Shown here: positions 48,899-59,112 of the stretch, piece after piece
Layout: each line of letters starts with the position of its first letter
Position numbering within the stretch: position 1 is the stretch's first letter
Assembly (NCBI GenBank): GCA_025529335.1
Contig: JAMYHX010000048.1
Location: 1-64,000 of the forward strand
Length of the DNA: 64,000 nucleotides
Source of the DNA: Rhizopus sp. PT2906
Lineage: Eukaryota > Mucoromycota > Mucoromycetes > Mucorales > Rhizopodaceae
Direction: 5' to 3'
Translations under genes and position numbers: made by a program
The notes under the pieces: generated by a model
What the model saw: the letters and a program-made list of their open reading frames with translations, nothing else
Database searches by the model: none
Told to the model about the DNA's origin: nothing

Positions 48899-50207
48899 CT
48901 ATTTTTTGTCCAGAGTAATAAATGGGTTTTGGAAAGCTTGATTATCCCAGGTCTCTATTGTTGTTGTTGTTGTTGTTGATAACTGATTGGGTGCTGCATA
49001 AGGATCAACGTTCTCTATGGGATGTCCTGTTTCATTAAGCGAGCTGAGTATTTCACATTGGTTGTAACCTAGATAATGATGACAACATATTATTAAACAA
49101 TATATTTTTTTTTCTTTATCTTTACAATACCTTCTCCGTCTATACTTTGACGTAAGCGTGAAGATCCATGCATCATATATTGATCATTCATGTAAGAATG
49201 TGGATGCGTTTCTGGCACAGAAGTAGCTAGTCGATGATGTGTTTGTGTTGGATAAGGTATAAAAGTACGATGTGCCTTTTTAGGTGATTTTTTAGGTGAG
49301 CGCGTCAACGTATTTGCTGTCCTACGATGAACAATAGCATTCGGCTGATACACCTCGGTTGATGGTTTATTTTCAGAATCAGGGTGATTGAATAACGAGT
49401 CATACTCTTGCTTTAAACGGCCCATGAGTTCTGCTTTTCTGCCAGTAACAGACAAACCTCTTTCTCTCAGGAAATCCTTGAGCTCTGCAACTGTAATGTC
49501 ATCAAAATTAACCTTTGAAAGTCTTTCATCCATCCTTTGGCGACGACCTCCTATACTCGTACGTTTCCGCGGCATAGTGTTAATTCTTTCAATTTGAACA
49601 GGCGAGGCTTTTTCGTTGTTGAGATGAGGTGAGGAAAGGGTATCACTGCTGGGATCAAAACTGAGTTGAAGTGGAACGGACGAGGAACGCCTAGAATCTT
49701 CATTGTCATGGTAGACTTGAGAATGGAATGGCTGTATAGAGTGAGATATTGGGACATTTATAGGATGATGTGGCCATAGTTGGTTGGTATTATAGTATTG
49801 GTGCGAGGGAGCGTGAATAAGCGGGTTGGATTCTGAGGATGAAGAAGATTCCGGAGAACGGGAAAAAATATCATTCGGTAATGAAGCAGACTGTGTCATG
49901 TGAAAATATGATTAGCCAGTTGTTTGTATGTTATTTATATGTTGTTTACCATTGCAGGATAGTGCATTGAACTAAAGTTTTTTGGAGAATCAAAATCAAT
50001 TGGACCAACATAAGCAAAATCATGGTTGATGTGGTGATTCATAGACATGTCTAAAGGTTCTATTAAACCATTGTTTATGAATTGATCGCTGCGTTGCGCA
50101 GTAGCACAATCAGGATTATCCTGTATGGCTTGAGCAGGATCGAATGGGCTGGTTAGCAGAGGAAGCGCATTCCCGTTTGAGAGCGTTGAATCATGTTCAT
50201 AGTACAT
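48899..50207 (-). CDS. SAP-domain protein
   Basis: Exons 50207-49950, 49890-49131 and 49068-48899 encode 395 aa. A SAP DNA-binding motif lies near the middle: ITVAELKDFLRERGLSVTGR then KAELMGRLKQ. It is preceded by a basic stretch (MPRKRTSIGGRRQRMDERLS) and followed by TRSPKKSPKKAHR. The flanks are Ser/Pro/Asn/His-rich and disordered, and exon 3 has a run of six Thr from an ACA repeat. SAP proteins bind scaffold-type AT-rich DNA and act in chromatin or transcription; nothing here narrows the role further. Confidence 0.82.
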
Positions 50208-50994
50208 TGTATAATAAATAACTAAAAGAAAGAAGAAAAGATGCTATTGTTCAAGCATGTTCTTTTCTATGCCTTTGTTTAATTTCAAACTACGCCTATT
50301 TCCTTTTCTAGAACAGAACGTTCTAAAAGATGCGGATCTGAACAATTATGTTTGCCATGTGGAGGAATGGACTTGGCAATCCTATTTTAGTAATTATCGG
50401 ACATCCGTCTTATTTTAAGCTTTCCTTAATCATCATATTATGTATTATTAAACACTGATCAAGTAAGACCTTAAATGGTGTTTAATTTGGCTGCGGATTA
50501 TACTTTATGATATCATCTTATCACTTATTGTTTAAATATGTAAGAGCATCTCTACACTTTAGTATTACGCAAATCCGATGTCAGTAAATCAGTGATGTTT
50601 AAGCACCCAAAAAAAAAAAGAATAGGGTCAAGATCGGGGTTGGCAGATGTCAAACAGAAACAAAATCTATGTCATGTGTAAAACAAGAGAGTTCCTTTTC
50701 ATATAAACCGATTATTTGTTCTCTCGGATGTATAAGTAAATTAAAAAAGGAAACTTACATTTACCAAAATATTCAAAAGAGGTATAACAAATTATCAACA
50801 AATTACAAGAGTTAGTGTTTAGATCATTAAGCATTTATCGTCATATTTAATAGCCAAGTCACTACCACGAAAGAAGCTAAAGTTTAAGTACTGTGCTTCC
50901 ATTCTCAATTTACAGGATGTTCGAGAACTCCGCCCATGTTTGTGAATAATTTTGGACATTTGTGCGAGGCTAAATTGGCCAATAAAATGGAGAA

Positions 50995-51210
50995 GTTGCC
51001 GAAACGACGACTAAGGATGTAATCCCCTCCCATGGTACGGAAGACTCTTTTGGAGCCCATCTCTGCCACCAGTTCTCAAAACACAGTGAATGCACGCGTA
51101 GAAAGATGCAAAGAGAACAATAAGAAGTTTTTTCTTTATTTTTTATATTACTGAGAACAAAACGCGACTAGAAAGCCTATAACCACATCCTTAGTCTTCG
51201 TTTCGGCAAC
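50995..51210. repeat. Nested inverted repeat inside the Tc1-like element
   Basis: gttgccgaaacgacgactaa at 50995 and its reverse complement ending at 51210 form 26-nt arms with one mismatch and a 164-bp spacer. It abuts the left arm of the larger element only, so it is either a separate MITE-like insertion or a rearranged terminal segment. Confidence 0.6.
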
Positions 51211-51721
51211 ATAGCCATTTACTATCGAAGGATTTTTGTCGATCAAGAATGCTGAAGGTTTTGGTGTTGTGCCCGAGCACACTCAAGTACTGTCACTTAA
51301 AAAAGATTGACCTATTACATAAATATACGATTAACATAAGTTTATATAATAAAATCAACTACGCTAGCTACAATAATTAGCAGTGTCTATGTTTATTAAA
51401 GAAATGTCAAGGGTTCACAGTTATGCTAAATAAAACCCTAGGTGAAGTACATTAACTCTGATCAATAGATCACAGCGTAATTAGCAGACAATTATAAATA
51501 ATTGTATCTCAAACAACTATGCTGTATTATTTCATTCATATAAATACTGATCTTAATAAAAATAACCCATTTTCCACACTGGTTTCTGTTTTCACGAATC
51601 TTAGTTTTCTATATTCTTGGATTCTTCAAATGGATAGTTCTTTTGATTTGAATGGATTATTTCCTGAAACAGTGTCATTGCTAGCATTAAATTCGTTATT
51701 GACTCATCTGTAGTATTTTAA

Positions 51722-51825
51722 GGAATACCGCATATAATGCATCTGCTTTTGGGACTAAGAGGCCTTCCTCTTGCTTTACACGGATAAACCGCTCTATTTG
51801 ATCCCAACTATACTTCTTATACATG
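51722..51825 (-). pseudogene. Tc1/mariner transposase N-terminal relic
   Basis: The minus strand reads MYKKYSWDQIERFIRVKQEE then GLLVPKADALYAVF, the helix-turn-helix start typical of fungal Tc1-like transposases (from memory). Downstream frames are full of stops. Confidence 0.5.
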
Positions 51826-52433
51826 TTTTTAAGTGATATGATGAAACAGCCTCATTTTCTCAGCACAGATGCCTACAGCTTCTGTCACTTCTGTTGTTTC
51901 ATTTTGCATCATAACATCATTTAATCATAATGTTTCCCGTTCTCATTGACTGTTGTTTCTAAGTCGATCTCGTCGTCAAAATCCAAATATGCATGTTCTC
52001 AAAGATTATAGTACATATAGTCCATTGCTTTATTTAGTTTTATGCTTAAAAGTATTTTTTAGCGAAAAGTTCCAGGAAGTAATGAAATAAAGGTGGTCAA
52101 ATTGTTTCTGAAAAAATGAGGCAAATTAATTTCAAACATTTGGTAAAATTAGTCTTATTTTATTGGCCAATTTGGCCTCGCACAAATGTCCAAAATTATT
52201 CACAAACATGGGCGGAGTTCTCGAACATCCTGTAAATTGAGAGTGGAAGCACAGTACAATGGGAAGATTGAAATCTCTGTGTTTGAAAGTTAGTGATTGC
52301 TTGTGGCCGAGGATTCATTTATGCACACAAAGTCATTTGTAATTCTTTCTTGGATTGAATCTTTATTGTAAAAATAATCAAAGGAATTACATTTGAATAT
52401 TTGAGCTTGCTTTGAATGATCCTAATTATATCA

Positions 52434-52673
52434 TTACCAATACTCTTTTTTTTTTTCAATAAGCATTACTGTTAAATCTACTCTTTGGTTGTGTGACAGT
52501 CTACGCTGATCGAAATACTTGCTATTTTGACGGCCGTGGTAACCGTAAAATTGAAAAGAGGCGAATGTTATTAATGCAGAGTTGCTATCTTGTAGTATGG
52601 AGAAGTGACGTATTTTGGCTATAGGACCGGAAATAAACCATATAATGGACTGATACTCTATCTTTTGTTTCAA
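52434..52673 (-). other. Unassigned 79-codon open frame
   Basis: A frame beginning MKQKIEYQSIIWFISGPIAK and including FYGYHGRQNSKYFDQRRLSH has protein-like composition. It adjoins the transposon and the 3' end of rcc1. I do not recognise the family; possibly mobile-element derived. Confidence 0.25.
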
Positions 52674-52758
52674 TTCTTTCTATGTTGCGCTTCTTGCTGA
52701 GCCTGCCTTAGCACTGCATTTTAGCACTATGACGTCTCACTTCAAGCGACATTCTAGG

Positions 52759-52797
52759 ATACGCCAGAGTTGCAGTAAAAACTTATTTCTGGCGTAT
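52759..52797. repeat. Short perfect hairpin
   Basis: atacgccag and ctggcgtat, 9-bp arms around a 21-nt loop. It could be a terminal remnant of a small element; no function is assigned. Confidence 0.4.
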
Positions 52798-53016
52798 GTC
52801 AAAATTAGTCAAATGGCCGCATTAGGCGCTTGATGACCAAAAATGATCGCGCGCTCATCGGAATCAAACTCTATTTTGGAATTCCTTCCATAAATAGAAA
52901 CTAGATCAAACCCAGCTTCAAAGCAGAAAACAAAGGAGTTAATGGATACTTGGAGAAAGACAAAAGAATCAAAACAATGAGCATACAATGCTTATTTATT
53001 ATATCATATTTTAAAT

Positions 53017-54320
53017 TTAAGGACTGGATTCTTTTGCAAGACAAAGAGAATGCTGACCACCAGCTGACAAACGGAGAACTTGTTTATCGCCAACACCTTC
53101 AAATACTTGTAATCGAGGCGTGGGTTCATCTCTATCACTACCATTACCGATAGCATTACCTGAATTATAACCCCAACAGTAGCTTCGGCCATCCTCGGAG
53201 CAGGCTAGCCCATATTCAGAACCAGCTGAAATAGACACAATTTTCTCCAGGCCTGAGATACGTGTGGGTGTTGGGACGTAAAACCTAAAGGCAGAGTCGC
53301 TTGATGTTACCTTCAGACTATCGAGCACATCTTGTTGTAGTCCCAATTGATAAGCATCCCCTCGACCATAAGCATAGACTTCACCATTTTTAGTAAGAAT
53401 GAGTGTATGATGTTCACCACCTTGGACAGATACAATTTCACCAAAATTTTCAGGCAAAGGCACAAGCATAGGCTTAAAGATAAATTGGCTTTCGTCATCG
53501 CAGCATTGCTTGTAGTTATTCAACCCCCATGCATAAAGCTTGTTGTCAGTAGTAACGGCCAAGGAATGATAAGACCCAGCACCAATCAGTTTAACCTTCT
53601 TCAATCCAATGGAATCATGACGAAGCCAATTTTTTTCAAAGCGAGGAGAAATACGACGTGCGAGTTGACCTTGGGCACCATAGCCCCATGCATAGACGCG
53701 GCCACGATTGGTCAGTGCTAATGAATGGTTGGCACCTGCAGCAATGTCAATAACCGTTTCAGTTCCCAAGACAGGATGAAGCATAGGAGCCGTTCGCTTG
53801 CTGATACCAATACTAAATCCAAATGCGCCTTCGTTGCCACGGTAGGTACCCCAAGAGTAAATTTGTCCGTCTTCAGTTAGACCCATCGAGACATTGTCAC
53901 CACAGGCTACCTTGACAATCGTGGCACCTCCACAAGGGACTGGAGCAGGAGTACTTTCTTCACCTTGTCGACCAAGCGCACCTTCATCATTGCAGCCCCA
54001 GGAATAAAGCTATAAAATAACAGCATCAGTCCATATTTTTGTATCCTCTTGAATTTACACATTACAGTTCCTTCAGAATCAATCACAATAGAGTGCATAC
54101 CACCACAGACAACGTCTGTAAATTCTTTATCTTTCAAAGATTCTACAAGAGTCAGTTTGTTGAGTTCTTCAACGTCATCGTTCATGCCTAACTGGCTAGC
54201 ATCATTTGAGCCACAGATAAAGATATTTCCTTTTTCAGTAGCACGCGGGATAGCAACGGGAGTTCTTTTGTGAGATCGTTTGGAGGATAAAAGAGCAGAG
54301 GATCTTTTATGTTTGGCCAT
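53017..54320 (-). CDS. pim1: RCC1 / Ran guanine nucleotide exchange factor
   Basis: Exons 54320-54066 and 54009-53017 encode 415 aa, close to human RCC1 (421). A basic N-terminal tail (MAKHKRSSALLSSKRSHKR) serves nuclear import and chromatin contact. Seven RCC1 propeller blades follow, with recurrent GxxHSLALT and YAWG units (GTYRGNEGAFG, AAGANHSLALTNRGRVYAWG, GSEYGLACSEDGRSYCWGYN). It loads Ran with GTP on chromatin, setting the gradient that exportins such as the one at 59.1 kb use. Confidence 0.95.
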
Positions 54321-54641
54321 AAGAAGTTGAAGTTATTGATTAATTAAAGAAAAATACAATAACTAAAGCTGGAGACTTTATAGTTTTTCGATTTTTGTTT
54401 TTCATTGTCCTTTTGGTGCCAAATTTAATAAATGTAAGCAATGCATATGACAGGCGTAGTTTCTTTATTATATATAAAGGGGAACAATAAATAACACTAA
54501 TGTACCATATGCTACTGTTGGATTATGTTACATTATAAGCTTGTACATATTTCTATGTGGTTATTGAATAAATTTATTTATACTATAACTATCATTAGAG
54601 ATGTAGCTTCATTATGTTCTATTTATTTGTTAAGAAAGCTC
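54321..54641. other. Intergenic, no gene seen
   Basis: AT-rich stretch between the rcc1 start and the 3' end of the SAC phosphatase gene, both on the minus strand. Confidence 0.45.
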
Positions 54642-57600
54642 TTATAACCAAATAGCTTGCTTGATTTTATGCCCCATCTTTTTAAATAAGCCATCTGTCT
54701 TTTCAGCTTCTTTCAAGCTATTGATGTATCTTTAGTATATGTTTATTCTTCTCGTGAATGCATTACCTTATAATGGGCTCATGAATAATGAAATCAGTAT
54801 CATCAGGTGTATGTCCAGAGGCAGTGCAGATTGCCTGAACAATGTTTTCGATCTGCTTTTTACAACTATCTACTTTACCATCTAATTCTCCCAATACATT
54901 GTATCGAACTGCTTTAAATGCAATAAATGATGTGTCTGATTCTTCCGTATTTTCTTCCTCTTCTTTGTCATTCCCAATGTTCAAATCACCAAGGTTTTGG
55001 TTTAAAATACTTCCTGTGTTCCATCGGACGAGCTCTCCATTAGTTAGATGGTTGATAATAAAGCCATAGTTTTGTTCTTCGTTTCTTGATGCAGGTGTAA
55101 GTGAAGAAAGGATGTACACGCCAACTTGTATGGAAGTAATCATATCCAGCTCAAGTCTTTTAAACTGAATCACTTTTTCTAGATCATAGTTGTAGCTGCA
55201 GACATACAGAGCCTTTTCTGTCAATATGACTACTTTTTCTTCAAATTCTTTAGGTCTAATGGAATTATAGATAAACAGCAATGATTTGTACGTATATCTT
55301 TTGCCTTACCTTATCTTCAGTGGCTCTGATGGTGAGAGTAACGTCCATCCTGTGATTTTTGTTTCATCATCCGCTACTACAATTTGGCTGCTAGTTTCAA
55401 CTAGAAATAGATGTTAGACTTAATACATATGAGTTAATTATACATATATATATCGTACTCGCATCTGATCGTATCTTTGCCCATCTCCTTTCTATTCCTG
55501 GTTCAGCAGACATCTTGACACTTTGAGGCACATATCTAAATATTTCACATTTGTGATATCCTACAGTCGAGACATATCAGTATATGTTGACTAGAATGTA
55601 TATGCGCTTATCAACCCAATACGAAATCTATAGTTGCTTGTTTCCAGAAATCCTTGACAGTGTTAAAGTACATTCGTGTCAACGAGTTGGATGCATCATT
55701 CATCATTCCAGTAAAGTTTCGTTTACCAGTTCTAGTGTTGCTAATTGTTAAACATCCCCCCCCATTATTTAAGTATTGTTCACTACTTGCCTTGTGAAAT
55801 CTCCTTTCAAAGCGCTTGTTCCTGCATACATTCTTGATATCATATCTCCATTATTTGCCCACACTATGTCATAAAGTCAGCTCTGCTTGTTTTGCAAGTA
55901 AATTGTTAGCTTATTATTACCGTTATTGAAAATCTTTTCAAAACTATTATAGTATTTAATCCCTTGATCTGGATACTCAGTAATACCAAAGCGCATTAAT
56001 TGTAGATTCAATACACTGCGTCCAAACGCACTCTTGAATAAACTATTATCAACCAACAAGCATCATACACATCTATTCTGCGTTACCTGTACAACATTAG
56101 TTCGATCTAAACAATCCATACAGTTCTATAATGACACGTCAATATGAGGTATGTTGTCGTTTTTTTATCCTCTTTACTGTTCTGAATACGCCTCCTTGCT
56201 CGCAGTAAGTATGCTCACTTCCATCAACAGCTGTCCAAAAATACCTTTTGATTGATTAGATCTGATATTGTTACAATATGTCATGAGCATATTTACTGCA
56301 ATTTCGTCATATCCTCGTATAAGCTATTGCTAAGCCTACTTATGTTCTCAAACTTCATCCCTCTGGTCTCTTTATGGAAATCAAATTCAACATATCTACG
56401 CTTTTGTAATTAGCAGGTTTCATTGACTGCCATATTTCTCTTTACTTTATATTAGGGTCTCCTAGGTCTTCAACATGCTTCCGATACTCTGATCCGATAA
56501 CAGCTTCTCTCCCAGTTACTTCTGCAAGGTTGACCACAATTTGTCGACCGTACAGCTCTTCTTGTGTTTTAAAATGCTTTTCAAAAGCACTACTGTTTTC
56601 TTTTTCGGTTCTTTCTAACACTGGAACTGGATGTAAGCTATAAGGAGATTGGCTCCAAAATAAAGGTACTAAATAGAGTGAGACTTGTAATCATATATTT
56701 ATCATAATAGATTACTTGATCCTCGTGTCTGAACAAACGATGCTATATGATTTACTTCATCTCTCTTAAAAATGACAATCTGCTCTGTTTCTACAAAATT
56801 GGCAACTTGTCCGTCTTCATTAATACCTCTTCGTTGATATCTCATGCCTAGAGAGCATCATTAGGTTATGCCTTCTTTACGCTTGCTCAAACTCTTGAAT
56901 TACCTGCTCGTTCCTTGCTTCTTCGAGAAATCAAGATGAACTCAAAGTTATACCCATCAATGATACATGGTTCGATCTGCACTGTTCCTTGCATAACAGG
57001 AATGATCCATTCATCTAACTAGAAGCATGTTATTTATTTATCATTCATCACAAATAACATACATTGTGCTCTATAAGGCTTCGTGAAAGATATTCATTCC
57101 ACCAAAACCGCTTGTCTACTAGTTTCCATAAAGGAATATCAGAATTTGCCTTGTTCTTGTGTACTCGCTGAAAACTGTTTGTGATATCTTTTTCATCAAA
57201 ATGTCAAATATCGTTCATATGTTTTGCTCTTCTGTTTTACCAAATGTATTTGAAAATATAAACATTGACTTGCTAAATAACTCCACGATTTGACGAACAA
57301 TACGAGCATCTAATAATGCCTCCTCTTCATCTTCTTCATCTACTTCATCTTCTAATGTAGATACTGCAGAAGATGAAGAAACAGACGAAGATAGAGGGAG
57401 AGTAGTTGTAGTGGTCGGTATCTCCAAGTTATCTATGATAACCTTATCATTTTCTAATGCAGGTTCTTGTGTAATAGATTCTAGTATCTCTTCCTCCTTC
57501 TTTTTGGCAAATGTCTTTTTGATCTTTGTTATAAAGGAGTTAGACTGTGTCAACTTGACCGGTCGCTTCATTGGATCCGCATGATCCTCCTCCTGTCCCT

Positions 57601-58033
57601 CTGTTCTTTGCATGCTTAACCTGTGACACGCCTTATGTTCATCAAAACTCAAACACGCTACTTTCTCAATCACGTAGACTGGATGCTCTAATATGTATCC
57701 ACGAAGCTGTGCTGCTGTTATGACAACCATGTATTTTTCTAAATATTCCTTTGCTTTATAAAGTAATAGACAATATTTGCTACATTTTATTTATTACCTC
57801 TGAACCCTTCTATAAATCCCAGAATACCAAATATCTCAAACGACTGGACAACATTAACTGGTTCATAGGCGTCTATGCGTGTATTAGTTATTGAATTACA
57901 ACTTCTTTATGCATTCAATACCTCTTTTTGTCATTTTAAGTCCGTCAAATTCTATTTCTAATGCCTGCTCTTCTTTAACCAGAACAAATGAGCCTGTAGT
58001 GACATACAGTCTTATCGTTTCTTCTTTATGCAT
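54642..58033 (-). CDS. SAC-domain phosphoinositide phosphatase with hSac2 domain (INPP5F/SAC2-like)
   Basis: Seventeen exons, from 5': 58033-57922, 57872-57798, 57753-57241, 57187-57063, 57018-56904, 56847-56716, 56668-56446, 56395-56297, 56244-56178, 56125-56087, 56032-55921, 55863-55791,55731-55616, 55560-55459, 55400-55310, 55255-54767, 54729-54642. All phases fit; 856 aa. SAC blocks: FVQTRGSIPLFWSQSPY, DFHKETRGMKFENI, VFRTNCMDCLDRTNVVQ with catalytic CX5R (Cys489-Arg495), and WANNGDIISRMYAGTSALKG. The later part (IRPKEFEEKVVILTEKALYV) matches the hSac2 region of animal INPP5F, a PI4P phosphatase of endocytic membranes. An acidic/Ser insert lies at about residues 120-200. One intron (55732-55790) is GC-AG, and the last is only 37 nt. 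Confidence 0.9.
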
Positions 58034-58738
58034 TGTCAAGAATGAGGAAAAAAAAAAAGGAGTTATTTATGACCGTCAACTGACGCCATATTTTCAGCAA
58101 GCATCAGCAGGAATAAAAATTAATGTCTAGCGTCGTACAAGCTTCCTACATAAATAGCCTTCGTTCCGACTTTTTGGTTACAATAGAGAAATTGCTGTCA
58201 TTAAGAATATCTTTAACAGCACTGAATGGAATAGCAGGCTTTGTAAAGTCGATTTTTAATTGTTGAATGGGTCGCTTTGAAAGCAGTTTCAGATGAAAAA
58301 AGTAAAATAAAAGGAAAGTTGCTGCTTGACGTGTTTGATATGAAGTGTCAGCAGATGATACTTGTTAATTTAAGCGGACGCTCTTTTGAAAAGTGTTCTT
58401 TAGAAAAAGCTGTTTAAGGTCAACATTAATGTCAAGTGAAAAGATATATTGAACTATTCAAGGCACAGATCTGTATTATGACAACATGTCTCCCTAGTGT
58501 CAATACCATCAACTATTATAGTTGGATAATCAGTTGTCTTTAATAAGCGTCAGTTGTAGCCTTTGTCTTGTTTATTTCTTTCGATTCAAAAGATCGGATG
58601 CGCATTAAACTTTATTGTGATGATATGCCAATGAGCTAAGCATGAGCCTCCCTCTCAAGCAATTTTTTTCTGATGAAACTGCACGAGCGTTTTCGGGAAA
58701 AGTGTATGTACAATAACAGAATATGGTGATAATCCAGA
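58034..58738. other. Intergenic, no gene seen
   Basis: Upstream region of the SAC gene and 3' flank of the small gene. AT-rich; no coding-like frame or repeat found. Confidence 0.45.
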
Positions 58739-59001
58739 CTATGAGCTTGGTTTATAGCGTGGGGATTCATTGCCTACTCGAGTTAGCTCCTGTCTACTTT
58801 ATTGATTACTTAATGCTTACCAGGTTGTGATTTAAGGCATTCAAGAAATACATTAAACGGTTTTGACACATCCATTGGCCATTTCGTCAATCCTTCCAGT
58901 AAATCCTCTAAATGTCCATTACACCGATGCTGCTGAGGCTTGCTAGAAGGTGCTTCACTACGCTTGTTCAAAACGAACCCTTTATCTTCGTCTTTTGACA
59001 T
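58739..59001 (-). CDS. Small acidic/basic protein of unknown function
   Basis: Exons 59001-58821 and 58773-58739 (47-nt intron, GTAAGC donor, TAG acceptor) give 71 aa. The protein is hydrophilic at the start (MSKDEDKGFVLNKRSEAPSS) and then has a compact block, HLEDLLEGLTKWPMDVSKPF and NVFLECLKSQPGNESPR. No membrane segment or signal peptide. I do not recognise it. In-frame splicing and its position sharing a 111-bp divergent promoter with the exportin gene support it being real. Confidence 0.55.
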
Positions 59002-59112
59002 GTCAATTGAGGCAAAAAAAAGGCTATTTTGTGCCCCCCCCCTGTTCCTACTGTTTACAATTTTAAGCATTTAAGCCACAGCGTTTTCCTCTTCCGTCTT
59101 ATTGTTACGGTT

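Larger units (their letters stand above)
50888..52257. mobile_element. Tc1/mariner-like element in a palindromic TA target, 101-bp inverted arms
   Basis: The arms 50888-50988 and 52157-52257 are reverse complements with two visible mismatches. Within each arm a TA dinucleotide is followed, going inward, by CAGGATGTTCGAGAACTCCG, the form expected for a Tc1-type terminus with TA target duplication. The outer part of each arm (gtactgtgcttcca..tcaatt) lies outside that TA, so the pre-insertion target would have been a near-perfect palindrome centred on TA; alternatively the true terminal repeat is the whole 101 bp. The interior (about 1.2 kb) has only a transposase N-terminal relic. Confidence 0.85.
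50208..53016. other. Intergenic region with a Tc1-like element
   Basis: Apart from the mobile element (50888-52257) and the unassigned minus-strand frame at 52434-52673, I see no gene. Confidence 0.5.

Noticed and set aside
48880..48900. ggggatcgaacc resembling a minus-strand tRNA T-loop
   Set aside because: No D-arm, anticodon arm or acceptor stem can be placed around it, and the minus-strand 5' side is the coding end of the SAP gene.
52759..52797. Hairpin as a transcription terminator
   Set aside because: The context is nuclear fungal DNA, and it lies more than 200 bp beyond the rcc1 stop without a function-specific signal.
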